Of a DNA stretch of 64,000 nucleotides, positions 48,201 to 59,907 are shown piece after piece (the first letter of the stretch is position 1; the number at the start of each line of letters is the position of its first letter). Source of the DNA: Gossypium raimondii (taxonomy: Eukaryota; Streptophyta; Magnoliopsida; Malvales; Malvaceae). Under the pieces are notes generated by a model that worked only from the letters and a program-made list of their open reading frames with translations, was not told the origin of the DNA and did not search any database. Where the stretch lies: NCBI RefSeq assembly GCF_025698545.1, contig NC_068571.1, positions 51,865,733 to 51,929,732 on the forward strand, read 5' to 3'. The position numbers and the translations under genes are program-made.

Positions 48201-51111
48201 TTTGCAGACATGGATGTACATAGCTGTTCCATTGCTGCTGTACATGGGAGAACGTACTGTAAGAGCATGTAGAGCAGAACATTATTCAGTAAAAATATTC
48301 AAGGTAATTTTATCAAATTCTTCTCTTTACTCTTCTATTGTTTAGCTAAACTCTTAATCATTTGAGCTCAATGCACAGGTCTCTGTACTACCAGGAGATG
48401 TCTTCAGCATGGTTATGTCGAAACCGCAAGGATTCAAGTACAAAAGTGGGCAGTACATATTTCTTCAGTGCCCATCAATCTCCCCATTTGAATGGTAAGT
48501 ATGATTTTGGGGTTTAGGGTTTACGATTTAGGGTGTCTTGTGTTTTGGAACATCATTTGTTCTTTTTTTTTAAAAATTTTTGCAGGCACCCATTTTCTAT
48601 AACTTCAGCACCAGGAGATGAGTATCTTAGTGTTCATATCAGAACAGTTGGAGACTGGACTAAGGAACTTAAACGAGTTTTCACCGAAGTTAACGACTCA
48701 CCGTTCGTTATAGGCCGAGCGAGATTCGGTGGCCCTGGATACATTGATAATAACTGGTAAGAATATATACTTCTTATATTCAAATTACACTACGGAACCG
48801 GCAAGTATTTAACGCAATATGCTTCATCGGTGCAGCCAACCTAAGTTACTCGTCGACGGTCCATATGGGGCTCCAGCACAAGACTACAGGAACTATGATG
48901 TTCTACTCCTTGTGGGACTAGGAATTGGAGCTACCCCTTTCATAAGCATCCTTAGAGATCTATTAAACAATTCAAGACCAGAAGATCAAATGGTATATAC
49001 ATTCAAGCCACTTGCTACAAGACGATTTTCAGCATAAATTTTATAATCATTTACTTTTCATTTCATAATGGGAATTTGATGGTATAGGATTTAGCCACAG
49101 AAATGAGTAGATCAGATGATAGTTGGAACAGTCTTGCATCTTCGAATTACACCGCGAATTCAAGTTTGACTATCGGCGGAAAAAAGAAGTCACCGCCGAG
49201 GACTCGAAATGCTTACTTCTATTGGGTCACAAGGGAATCAGGTTCCTTTGAATGGTTTAAAGGAGTAATGGATGAAGTTGCAGAAATGGATCACAAAGTA
49301 AATAATCTGCCATTATTTGAATAAGCTTCCAATAGTAAATAAATGACCTAATCCTTGTTATTTTTAATCTTTGAAAAACAGGGTCAAATTGAGCTGCACA
49401 ACTACCTTACAAGTGTTTATGAAGAAGGAGATGCAAGATCAACCTTGATAACAATGGTCCAAGCTTTAAATCATGCTAAACATGGTGTTGACATCTTATC
49501 AGGAACCAGAGTAAGATTTTTCTGTTCTCATTACCTAGATAACTTAAAAAAATGATAAACATCATAAACATACTCCCAAAAAAGTCATTTTCCATTACCA
49601 TTTATTTAATGTTATCAGTTGTTAGATCATGTGAAATCTTCATATAATATGGATTTTAGTAATTAAGAGAGTAGATGACTGAAAATGTGCAGAGCATGTC
49701 ATTCTCTTCATTGTCAACATCTATATAAAAAATTTTCGTAGCATATCCTTTTCTCACCTACCAAACAGCCATTTAAAAATCCCATTAGTATTGTTTTTTT
49801 CTAACCCTTTTGGATATTTAATGATTTGCTTCACAGGTAAGGACTCATTTTGCAAGGCCCAACTGGAAAGAAGTCTTCAGAAAAATAGCTTCAAAACATC
49901 CTCATGCCACAGTAGGTAAATACATTTCTAACCAAATAAAAAAAAAGTATTAAATTATTAATCAAAGAGGCATATATATATTTTAAAAAGGATCTGAAAG
50001 TGAGAAATGAGATTTAGATTCTGCCAACGAGACTGCTCATAATTGGCTCCCATTCATTTCAACCTACTACGTGAACATTAAAAAATAAAGCCATCAAAAG
50101 GCTGTACGCAACCAATTTATGAAGAATATATATACATATATGCTTACGACTTTTCAGCTTAACTCACAGCTGTCATGTTTAATCGAATTAATAGCTTAGA
50201 ATCAAAAGAAAGAAAGAAAAGAAGATTGAAGACTTTTGATTTCAATCAAGAACATGCTTATATGACTAGCTTTTGATATGGATTAATTTGGGTTGGAGTA
50301 ATTTTAAGTTTATGTCATTCAAGCTTGAGATAGGGGTAAAGTTAAAAAAAAAAATTTAATGAGTTCAACCTAATCTATATGTTTGTAAGAGAGTTAAAAA
50401 GCAACTTCACTTTTGTATTGGCTCATATTGATTTTAAAAAGGATTAAATCGAAATTTTAACACTTTAGGGACCTAATAATAATTATACAATATATTAATT
50501 TAAAATTTTATGAATTTTGGGTCTAAAGCAACAATTTCTCATTTTAGTGGCCAAGGCTCTCATCTACTCATTCCTTCCGTCCTGGGTGAGAGTTAGTCTT
50601 TTAGGTTAGATCATTTCGAATTCTAATCACTTCGAGTTCTAATCACTTCGAGTTAGGACGTAGACAAGGGCAAATAGTGGTCTTAGCACTTGGCCACAAA
50701 AATGATAAATTTTCCTTTTGACCCCTTCAAAATTTATGAAATTACAAGTTAGTATAATAATAAAATTACTCTTTAACCTACCGGAATTTATGATTCATCT
50801 TTAGCCCTTAAAATAATTTTCTAGCTTCACCCTGATTTCAAGTATAAGTAATTTCAATTTACTTATAGTCCTTTCGAGTTAGAGTTGAACATGTTAGAAA
50901 ACTATTTACTATTTATGATTAAAATTTGATTTTGAATTGATCGGAATAGATTTTCGAGAAATGGGGTGATTAACAAAAATTGTAATGGTTAAAAACTACA
51001 GGTGTGTTCTACTGTGGAATGCCAGTGTTGGCAAAAGAATTGAAGAAACTCTCAGTGGAATTGAGTCACCTGACGTCAACGAGATTTGAATTCCACAAGG
51101 AATATTTTTGA
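45206..51111 (+). CDS. RBOHE: Respiratory burst oxidase (NADPH oxidase), RBOHE type
   Basis: This plasma-membrane enzyme passes electrons from cytosolic NADPH through FAD and two haems to apoplastic O2, making superoxide. RBOHE in Arabidopsis acts in tapetum/pollen development. There are fourteen exons: 45206-45836, 45954-46113, 46449-46497, 46689-46802, 47235-47657, 47742-48128, 48208-48303, 48379-48494, 48586-48756, 48836-48992, 49088-49297, 49382-49510, 49837-49915 and 51002-51111. The phases close at 943 aa. The N-terminal region has GAMLP and [15 protein letters not shown]-hands are [12 protein letters not shown] (about 266-277) and one starting at Asp310 (DPENFGYIE). Next come the ferric-reductase membrane domain ([23 protein letters not shown]), the FAD motif HPFSITSAP, the NADPH segments [11 protein letters not shown] and GLGIGATPF, and the C-terminus RFEFHKEYF. 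It is intact, and the N-terminus matches RBOHE better than other RBOHs. Intron 1 holds a 48-bp direct duplication. Confidence 0.95.
46836..47172. mobile_element. MITE (family M1) in RBOHE intron 4
   Basis: The left end CAAATTATGATTTTGGTCC and right end GGGACCAAAATCAAATTTT are inverted copies. The inner arms 'GAATTTAATCCCTATATTTT' and 'AATATAAGAATTAAATCTT' pair. This is the most complete M1 copy in the window, at 337 bp. Confidence 0.7.
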
Positions 51112-53474
51112 GGCGTTATCTAATTCCATTAATGGAGTAAATAGATGCCAGTCAACCTATTATTCGTTTTTTTGTAACTATATATATTCAAAGAAATATA
51201 GCTGATATATATAAATAAATATATACACACATACATGGTATTCATAACTATACTCTATGTTAATAGGATAATTCGTTTTTTCTAAAATATTTGTGTCCTT
51301 AGATATAATATATATTTGAATATAAATATATTATATGTACTTAGAGACTCAAATTGAGTTCTGAGTAACTGTAAATATAAAATCTAATAGCATTGAGATA
51401 TAAACATTTTCTATTAATTTTTTTTCATTTTTGTTGAGAAACAATGTTGATGATAAAAGTTCAGTTATCGTTGCAGTTTTCTGAGAAAATAATAGCATAC
51501 TTTGACGATGATCATGATAATAATCCCACCATGTTGGAGATTTATCTTCTTTATTTATTTATTTATTTTGTTTTATAGTTCATATTTAAGGCTCGTAATT
51601 ATCCCTTTTAATAATATTATTTTCAAAATTTTAATCTTTATTTTTTAAGAATTAGTATTGCTAAATGTGTTTTGATAGTTTGAGAAAATAAAATATATTT
51701 TTAAATCCTAAAGTAGAACTGAGGCCTAAAATCAAATTTTAAAATTCAGAAATGAATTTAATTTAAATTAAAATCTAGAAAATAAGTTATTTTACAATGA
51801 AATAACATTTGGGGTACAATATTGGTGGGTTTAGATTTTATAAGTAAAGTTGAGAGTGTGGCATACGTTAAGTGAGTAAAAGTCGATTAAAATCGATTTA
51901 ATTGAAAATTTTGATTTATTCGATATTGGTTAGATCAATTATACTAGTTTAACTAGATAAAAGTAGGGTTAAATGATTAAGTTGGCTGATTATCAAGTCT
52001 ATTATATTTTAAATATGATATATATTATTTTAGTTTATTTCAAATAAAAGGGAAATTCGATTAACCAATTTAATTAGTCAAATTTAAGTTGATTTGGTTA
52101 GGTCAATTAAATTAAAATCGAACGATTGGTTGTTATTATAAGTTAGTCAATTAAGTTGGTTATGTATGCAAGGGTAGATCTTTAGGTTTGGTGGGGAAAA
52201 CAAAGGCTTAAGGAAGAAGATGATAATTTGTGGCGGATCAAAAAATGGTAAAAAAAAAAATTATTTGATGATGTGGCATATACAATGAACAATTGTTATA
52301 TATTTAATGTTTAGGTGATTAAAATGATAAATTCCTCCGGCGGCGATGAAATTGTAAGGATTTTTCTTTTATTAAAATGATAAATTTCTCTACCAACGAA
52401 ATTACAATAAATTTTTTATGACCAAAATGAAAACGCCGTAAATGTTGGATGAGCAACTGGATAGTTTATTCAGAAATTAAAAAAATAAAATTAAATAAAT
52501 TAATATGCGACCCTCTTGGGAAATTTTAAAACTCAAATATCATGTAACAAATACTAATCCATTTGACGGAATGAATGTAAGTCATTGTATTTTCAACTTT
52601 CAACCATTATGCCAACGAGATCTCACCGTGTTGAGTTGAATTATTTAATTAAGTGCTTGTAATAATTGGTTCTGATTAGAATCGTTTATATAATTAATTG
52701 ATTATATAATTTTCATAAAACAAATGAAATTGGACCGGATGGGCTAGTTTGTACGGTACACTAGTCTTGAGCAAGGGAGAGAACTTGTTAACTCACGAAT
52801 TGATATGAATCAGTTGGATCTGAATTGGTTGAACCAAATTTTATGATTTTTATTTATATTTCTTAGAAACTTTTGAATAATGTATTTAATTGAAATCTAA
52901 TTGAAAATCGATAACCTAACTAGTTCAACCACTGATTCAATTCTAAAAACCATGCTTGGAATCATATGGAACTCATTTTGCTTATCTTTTTTTTTTCAAC
53001 TTATATGCACCTACTGAATCGAGCAATAAAGCGTTTGACGCTTATTAAGCAAGATTTCAAATTCGAACTTTGTCGATAGAGAAAATATATTTGAGAGAAT
53101 TTTGTCATTCATTTAAGAATTCGATCGAAATCAATTTTAAATTTAATTGAGAATAATGCAATTAAAAATAAAATTAATTCTTCTTTTTTTTTTTTTTACC
53201 TATCCTTCATTTCTTTTTTCAGCAATAATAACATGAAAACTTAAAGACATGAAATGCTTCTAGAAACCCAAAAATATAAATATAAACTATTAAACAAAAT
53301 AGTTAGTTACCCACGAAATTCAGCTAATCTCCCAATCCTACAATTAAGCACGCAAGGTAAGCGTAACGCAGTGAATTCTTTAACAGACCATTTATCTATT
53401 GCCACGTCTCTTACCGTCACCCCACAGCCACGTCCCCCCTCTCTCACCCTCACCCATGTCGTATGACATATATT
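51112..53474. other. Spacer after RBOHE
   Basis: The first 250 bp are likely RBOHE 3' UTR. At 51850-52140 a repeat of the 'TCGATTAAAATCGATTTAATTG' / 'CCAATTTAATTAGTCAAAT' type occurs. At about 52255-52470 there is a reverse-oriented copy of the M3 fragment at 14149 (its reverse complement has 'TTCATTTTGGTCATAAAAA'). No gene is seen. Confidence 0.45.
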
Positions 53475-53918
53475 AGTTAAAATTTGTTGTTAGTCCATAT
53501 ACTTTTAAAAAACATGGGATTTAATCCCTATACCATCGTATCAACAGTAGAATCATCGCTTCAAGCTCACTAGTTGGATTTTAAAAAAATCTCAATATCT
53601 CAGTTACTTAAATAAAAACTTTCGAATAGTTCAATGACTATTCTATAACTTTTTGAAGTTGAGTGATCAAATCGTAAACTTATGAATAATTTAGTGACAA
53701 TTGAGTGTAGTTTATCTCTTTTATTTAAAATCCTATCCATTAATTAAATTCATAAGGATTTTCCGTCAAAATTTATGAATTTAGTATATTGACGAAAAAT
53801 AAATATATCAGAAACTACAAAAGTGAGGTATAATTTTAAATTTAAAAAAGTAGAAGGATTTAATATGAAAATTTTAAAATCTCAATTTTTATACAAGTAC
53901 TAACGGCATATTCTAACC
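53475..53918. mobile_element. M7-family MITE with an M2 fragment inside, abutting a promoter
   Basis: The left end AGTTAAAATTTGTTGTTAGTCC and right end CTAACGGCATATTCTAACC match the termini of the M7 element at 29885-30121. The flanks ACATATATT and ACGTATATA match at 7 of 9 bases. The interior (about 53580-53730) is the right arm of an M2 element ('CGTAAACTTATGAATAATTT'), so this is a nested insertion. Confidence 0.6.
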
Positions 53919-53919
53919 A

Positions 53920-53930
53920 CGTATATATAC
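53920..53930 (+). promoter_or_regulatory. TATA box of the small membrane-protein gene
   Basis: CGTATATATAC lies about 80 bp before the ATG at 54010 and immediately after the end of the M7 MITE. Part of it coincides with the right-hand target duplication. A second weaker TATATATG lies at 53940. Confidence 0.5.
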
Positions 53931-54009
53931 ACACACACTATATATGTATAGACCCGACATTGATTTTCCATTACAATCCACAACCAAAAACAGGACCGAA
54001 CCAAGAAAG

Positions 54010-54579
54010 ATGGAACAGCTGTTGGATTCTGGGTTCGAAGCTTTAGCATTCAACTGTATAAGTTTCGGGATTTTCACCATTGTTAACAATGTATGGACGT
54101 GGGTCGCCGCTATCACCGCTGCCATTACTTTTTGGAGGATCAGAGCCGCCGGCGTCGCCTCCTCGTCACGTTCCTTTACCAAACCCAACCTGAAACCGTG
54201 GTCTACGTCCATAATCGATCGTGCCGGAGATGACCCAAAGCCGACCCTTTTTCCATCAGCTCTGGTTTCGGCTCCAGCCGTAGTTACGGGAACGATCAGT
54301 GGTTCGCCGTCAGTTTGCGATGATATTAGAGTGTCGACAACTAAAGGAGAGAAGTTCAAGTTGAGCGTTTACTGTGACGGAGAGAGTAACGACGTCGACG
54401 GCGAAATGACGGTGAGGGGACGGAGTTGCGGCGGGGAGTGGTGGGAGAGTTGGGAAAGAGTCTTCAGAGTGAGAAAAGGGGAAAGGGGTTGGTACCGTTA
54501 TCAGGATTTAACGGCGATTAACGGCAACGTTGTTAGGTTATGGGATGATAAATTGATAATGAAGAATCTACGGCAATAA
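54010..54579 (+). CDS. Small single-pass membrane protein (AT5G20790-like), function unknown
   Basis: An intronless 189-aa protein starting MEQLLDSGFEAL. A hydrophobic segment at about residues 15-45 (FGIFTIVNNVWTWVAAIT, then AAITFWRI) should be one membrane span. It is followed by a basic, Ser/Pro-rich middle and a C-terminal part with repeated Trp (CGGEWWESWERVFRVRKGE, RGWYRYQDLTAINGNVVRLW). The frame is open further upstream to 53944, but the TATA box and the family start favour 54010. It resembles the uncharacterised Arabidopsis protein that lies in the same syntenic block and, as I recall, responds to phosphate starvation. No catalytic motif is visible. Confidence 0.82.
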   Translation: MEQLLDSGFEALAFNCISFGIFTIVNNVWTWVAAITAAITFWRIRAAGVASSSRSFTKPNLKPWSTSIIDRAGDDPKPTLFPSALVSAPAVVTGTISGSPSVCDDIRVSTTKGEKFKLSVYCDGESNDVDGEMTVRGRSCGGEWWESWERVFRVRKGERGWYRYQDLTAINGNVVRLWDDKLIMKNLRQ

Positions 54580-54617
54580 ACAGATCAAGCTTTGCTGTAT
54601 GGTAGTTTGGTATTTAT

Positions 54618-54925
54618 TGGAATTAGTCCCTCTATCATTAAATTTATTAATTTAATCTTTATATTATTAAAAAATAAAAAAATATTATTAAATTGTAATA
54701 GAATTAACATTTACAAATAAAAAGCATAAAAATATTATTTTATTTACTGTTTAACTCCAAATAATTCTTTTGTAAAACCATAAAAGCTTTCAAATATTAA
54801 TTATGTTAACAGTAAATAACATTTTTGAACAGTAAATATTAACTTCATTGAAATTTGGACAGATAAGGACTAAATTTGATCCATGTAAAGATAGAGAGGC
54901 TAATTTGATTCAATTCTTATAATAG
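54618..54925. mobile_element. Fold-back MITE just downstream of the membrane-protein gene
   Basis: The left end GGAATTAGTCCCTCTATC and right end GATAGAGAGGCTAATTTG are near-perfect inverted copies, with an AT-rich interior. It starts about 40 bp after the stop codon, so it probably overlaps the 3' UTR or poly(A) region. Confidence 0.6.
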
Positions 54926-55288
54926 AGGACTTGCCAAGTCAGTTCACTTATAAATATATACAAGAATAAGGGATAAATATCAAAATTATACATAAACAAT
55001 TATATTTATGTAACTCTGATTATTGTTTAAATATATACATAAAATTTTAATTTTATCGTACTCATTTAAAAATATTAAATACAACCTTCACCTATTTTTT
55101 TTACCTTATTAATTGTATGTTTCTGTCTTTTGCATATATATTGTTGAAGGAAACATAATGTCCCCTTTTGACAATGACCTAGCAAAATGGAAATATGCCC
55201 TAAATCTTTTATGGTTAGATAATAAAACCAATGAGGGATCATAATTCCATGCTAATAATATATATTTTTAAAATCTATAGGTCAAATT

Positions 55289-55883
55289 TAGAGGTGATCA
55301 TGGGTCGAATCAGGCCGTAACAAAAAATTCAGGCTTGTTTTGTAGGTTTGGATTTAGCCCGGTTCAAAATGGGTCTAAAATTTTACTCAGATCCAACCCA
55401 AATAAAAAAGCTAAAATTTGAGCTTGGTCCGACCCTCTTGTATTAATTTTTTGTATTGTTTTTTTTATATAAAAATAAATTTAAAAAATATAATACATTA
55501 AATACACCAAAAATATTAAAGTAAATGTTTCTCAACAAATTGAAAATAAAATTTTAAAATACTTTATACTTAAATAACACTAAGATATGTGCAACTTAAC
55601 AAGAAAATGCCTCTAAAATAGTAGCAAAATTAACAATAAAACAAGAGTTATATAATATCCAAACAATAACAACAAAATAGTAGAAATATAATAGTGAAAT
55701 AACAGCAAAACCTCAACAATTTTTTTTTTCAAATTCAGGCCGGGTCGAGCCAAAAAAGCTTACCTGAGGCATTTGCTAAATGGCCTTATTTTTTTTGTCC
55801 AAGCTCATTTTTCGAATCTATATTTTTATCTAAACCCTCTTACTTTTTAGGCAAACATTCGAGTTGGGCCATCAGGACAATCA
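55289..55883. mobile_element. hAT-type MITE (family H), copy in reverse orientation
   Basis: It starts TAGAGGTGATCATGGGTCG. The right end is eroded (GGGCCATCAGGACAATCA). The 8-bp flanks GTCAAATT and ATCAAATG match at 6 of 8. Its AT-rich core matches, in reverse complement, the core of the element at 59908-60487 (for example TTTTGCTACTATTTTAGAGG). Confidence 0.6.
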
Positions 55884-56750
55884 ATCAAATGACAATATTA
55901 TTTTTAATGAGATTATATAAAATATTTTATTAAAACATATATAATATGAATATATTCAATATATACCAAAAAGTATGCATATAATTATTTCTTTATATTT
56001 TTAAAACTAATAAAATTATTATGATTGAAATTGCATCCTTACCAACAATCAAGCAAATTATTGGTAGTGTATAAATAGGAAAATATTACCCCAACTATAA
56101 TAGGATGAAAATACAAAAATACATCTTTTTTAAAAAAATACAAAGGAATTCTGCAAAAAATAGTTGGGACATGAACATATTCATGACATGCATGTATGAT
56201 CACTTCTATTAATGGACCTAAAATTTTATATTCTCTTTTCTATGTTTGTTTTTGGACTTATTGGATCTAAAATTTAAATTTATTTTTTATTTAATATAAA
56301 AAATTAAAATATATTTATGTTGATATTATATATTTTTATAATTAAATTTAAGTTTTTTTTTTATATAGGATGAAGGGATAGGGTTGCATGGTTTGAATCT
56401 GTGTCAAACGAGTATTTAACAAGAGTTTTAACTATTGTTCCATACAAGTTAGGACCAACATGCATTTAAATGCACCTTGTGTAAACTTAAACTATGGTGA
56501 ATCGAATCTACTGAACTAGATAAATAATTTAACCATTGAATAGGTCTATTCACCGATATCATTTTCATTTTTATCACAATTAACTCTTTTTTTTTCCATG
56601 TGAAGGAATCAAATCTGGAATGGATTATGGTTAAGGTTTCGTACAATATTTGTTTGCTTTTTATTGCGAATCCCCCTTCCATATGAAGGAATGAAATTTG
56701 TCGATATAAATGGGAGACGGGGAGAAGAAGGTGGTGGTGTGATGAAGGTC
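55884..56750. other. AT-rich spacer, no gene seen
   Basis: Low-complexity sequence. The minus-strand open frames at 56449-56806 have no recognisable family content. Confidence 0.4.
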
Positions 56751-57255
56751 ATTTCATCGAAATAGGCTGAGATATGAAGAGAAAAGAAAAGTAAGGAAGA
56801 GGACAAGGTAGCAAAGGAGACAGCGTTGTAAAGTGCTTAGGGTTGCTAAAAGGCCAAGAGACCCCTTTCTCATTGTCTTGGAGGGTATTTATAGAGGGGA
56901 GGTCTAATATTCAGTGATGCTGCATCGTTGACAAATCTAAGTATTGGTGATCGTGCTATTGGGTAGGTGGCAAGGTCGTCGTACGTGGGTTGTTCTCATG
57001 CATGGTATTATTATGAAATTCCCTTGGCTGAGCGAGGTTGTTACGCCTAGTGGTCCATTGGTGGTCTCCTCTCGGAATGGAGTGTGTTCCCGCTAAAAGC
57101 GAGTGACCTGATAAATGCGGTGCCTAGGTGACTGGTCATCGGGTGTTGTAAGGTGGTAGGCCATCCGGGTAATCTTTAACTAAGGAGTTAAGTGTTGTGA
57201 AGCGAAGGACCTTTCTTAGACATTTTTATGGCGCCTTCTCGTGATGTCACGTGTC
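56750..57255 (-). mobile_element. Possible LTR-type fragment (unclassified)
   Basis: A GC-richer block stands out from the AT-rich spacer. On the minus strand it carries TATAAATA (56886-56893) after a long leader-like region, a layout seen in plant LTRs. No internal domains, paired LTR or clear ends were found, so it is at most a lone, old fragment. A decayed promoter region of some other kind is possible. Confidence 0.25.
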
Positions 57256-57769
57256 CAAACTGAATAGAAATATAATAGAACTATAAAATTCAATACTAGA
57301 ACATAATAAAAATTTGATCGGAATGAAATTTAAATTATTTAATATCAATATGGAGTTGGGACAATATGTGTCAGCTGATACAACCCGTATCTGCCACCAT
57401 GGGAATGAACTCTTTTTATGCCTTCAACAAAGTGGCATCTTCAATTGTGAATCTAGTGGCAAAGGTCCCATTTTGTGCTGTGATCCAAACTCCAATCCCC
57501 ACACTCCAGTCTGGTGTATATACATAGATATTTACAAAAGCAAACTTCAATTCAAAGAAAACAGTAAGTCTAAGATTATGATGTGAATATCGAATCCGAC
57601 TGATTAAATTAAAAATTAGAGTTAAATTAATTGAATCAAGAGCCAAGGTTCAACTACTTCAACCTTTAATTCAATTCTTACAATCATTGGTTAAATCGAG
57701 ACACCAAAGTTAATGGTACGCACCCATGGACGCATTGATTACGAGGCTTCAAGCAACTCCAAAATAGAG

Positions 57770-57777
57770 TATAAATA
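57770..57777 (+). promoter_or_regulatory. Isolated TATA box
   Basis: TATAAATA in the context GAGTATAAATACTC is followed by a pyrimidine-rich stretch (TTTCTTCTTCC), as in a Pol II core promoter. It sits 163 bp before the short ORF at 57933. Confidence 0.35.
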
Positions 57778-57932
57778 CTCTTTCTTCTTCCTTTATACTA
57801 TCACACCTTTGCTAATTTAAGCATAGGAAAGATTCCAGGCGCTCGTTATCTCGACTAATTAAGCTCATACCACCAACCAAAAAAGCATCAACATGGTTCA
57901 CTTATAATTGACCTTGCAACTCGGCATTAACA

Positions 57933-58073
57933 ATGTCCCATCCAAAACAGCACGGTAATTTGTACACACCAGACATTGCCCAACTCTCATGTTTTGGCTG
58001 GAACATGATGCATTATACAAGTGCTTGGCCATATCAAGCACAAGCATTGTTGCCGTTGGATGGAATCAACTAA
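57933..58073 (+). CDS. Possible small peptide gene or transcript, 46 codons
   Basis: ATG to TAA encodes MSHPKQHGNLYTPDIAQLSC followed by FGWNMMHYTSAWPYQAQALL and PLDGIN. Base composition (about 45% GC) is clearly higher than the flanks. It follows a TATA box and a leader that contains one minimal upstream ORF (ATG at 57893, MVHL-stop). I do not recognise the peptide. It has no signal peptide or membrane span. It could be a short-ORF transcript, a non-coding RNA with a chance ORF, or a gene fragment. Confidence 0.25.
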   Translation: MSHPKQHGNLYTPDIAQLSCFGWNMMHYTSAWPYQAQALLPLDGIN

Positions 58074-58475
58074 TATGTATGTATATATTTATACATACTT
58101 GTGAATATATATTTTATGTTGTTTTTTTAATGAAAGCCTCGTTTCGTGTCCTTGATTAATATTTAGAAATAAATACATATTAAGTCTAAAAACAACTAAA
58201 GAATTATATTATTAAAGTATTAAATAATACTAACAAATAGTTAGAAGTAGGAGGAACGTCCTTCTTTCCCTAGCACTTGGATCACGTTTAAATCTTGAAC
58301 TCAATATTATTATAAAAACTTTTCTAAACAGAACTATACTTAGATCGTTAAATTAACTACAACACTTGTAATTACTAAAAAATATTTCAAATAATAGTGT
58401 GTATATATATATATATATGGCACATGATCTTGTTTCAGCATGGAAAACGTCATATGCTTGGGTGTTGGTACCAAG

Positions 58476-58924
58476 TAGCCCGACGGCCCGCCCGAAATAT
58501 GGGAGGGTTTGGGTAAAAATATAGGCCCGAAATATGGGCTTGGGCAAAAAAATGAGGCCCGATTAAAAAACGGGCCGGGCCTCGGGCACCACTTTTTTGG
58601 TCCGGGCCCGGCCCGAATATAATAATTTTTTTTTATTTTTTTAATTTTAAAATACTTTTTTTAAAATTTTTTTAATTTTAAAATATTTTTAAAATACATT
58701 TTTAAAATTTTTTTATTTTAAAATATTTTTAAAATAGTTTTTTTAATTTTTAAAATAAATTTTTGGTATTTATTTAAAAAAAGGGCCGGGCCGGGCCCGG
58801 GCTTATGAATTTTTTCCCGGGCCGGGCCTAGGCAAAATTCTAGGCCCATATTTCAGGTCGGGCTTAGGACCCGGGCCGAAATTTTTTTCTGGCCCCGGCC
58901 CGGCCCGACCCATGAGCAGCTCTA
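58476..58924. mobile_element. hAT-type MITE (GGGCCGGGCC family H)
   Basis: It begins TAGCCCGACGGCCCG and ends GACCCATGAGCAGCTCTA, so the outermost bases are TAG...CTA. It is flanked on both sides by the perfect 8-bp duplication GTACCAAG (58468-58475 and 58925-58932). GC-rich arms surround a T/A-only core of about 140 bp. At 449 bp it is non-coding. The perfect duplication suggests it is the youngest of the family in the window. Confidence 0.85.
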
Positions 58925-59631
58925 GTACCAAGGGCTTTATTAATTTTCTTTTCGATTATATTAAGAATATTTGAAATCTTTATTTTTACTTACGTATAAG
59001 TTTTAGGTTTAGTTCATATTTATTAATTTAATCATTTTAGTTTTATATTTATCGAATTTTAAAATTTTAATTACGACTTAAACAGTAATTATTAAATTCA
59101 TTAATTAAATCTACAACTTACACGCCGTACATGAATTAAAAGCAAAATTTAACTTTTATTTTATTTTATGAAATCCTTTCACATTAATTAAATAGTCTCG
59201 TTATACCTTAATTAAATCTAAATTCAAGCTAAATCAAACTTCTAAGTAAAAGACAAAACTCTCCCTATACTATATTTTTCATTTACAAAAACTTAAAACT
59301 CCAAACATTACTTCAAAACATCAAACTTCTTACAAAGATTGTTGAAACAGAAATCATTAAAATCATCAAAACTTGGTGTGTTGTTTCTAGAATAAACAAT
59401 GTCCAAAGTGTGTAACTATTTGTCCCTCGATGTTCATTGGGGAATATGATATAACAGAGAGATCCAAAGCCAATAAATAGAAATGTTGGGACGGTGAGAT
59501 CTCTAATTAATTATTTGTTGTTATCATTGGTCTGCTGCCTGTCACTGCGGTGCATTAACTCTCCAATTCCCACCACTACCCTTCATTCTCCACATTATTA
59601 CAATTATTATACACTCTAGGTAAAAAAAAAT

Positions 59632-59765
59632 CAATTGAGTTTTAATTTGATTGGTATGGGTATTATTGTTAATACAAGAGGACGTGAATTCGAATATGAA
59701 TAATTCTAAATATTGTGTCAAGAAAAAAAATTGATCAAAATTTATAATAAAATTATTCAAAAAAT
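59632..59765 (+). mobile_element. SINE-like element (family S1)
   Basis: CAATTGAGTTTTAATTTGAT, then GGTATGGGTATTATTGTTAA, then GAGGACGTGAATTCGAATAT follow the S1 head in order. Box B is diverged. The A-rich end is at about 59755-59770. Confidence 0.6.
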
Positions 59766-59907
59766 AAAAATAATAACATTAAGAACACATAATAATGTTA
59801 TTAATATGTCAATCGTTATATATAATAACTAAAGGTGTCTATGTGTGGAGTTTGGACTGGATTTAAATCCAATCATGTATTTTATATCAACATTCTACAT
59901 GCTTATT

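Noticed and set aside
53944-54009. An upstream in-frame ATG for the membrane-protein gene
   Set aside because: It is only about 15-25 bp after the TATA box, and the family start corresponds to MEQLLDSGF at 54010.
57314-57646. Open frames on both strands around 57314-57646
   Set aside because: The overlapping frames are about 76-90 codons, without motifs or a supporting promoter.
57960-58010. A possible miR399 target mimic (IPS1/At4-like) in the transcript at 57800-58073
   Set aside because: The text TTGCCCAACTCTCATG followed by TTTTGGC lacks the GGGCAA...CCTTTGGCA pattern needed to pair with miR399.
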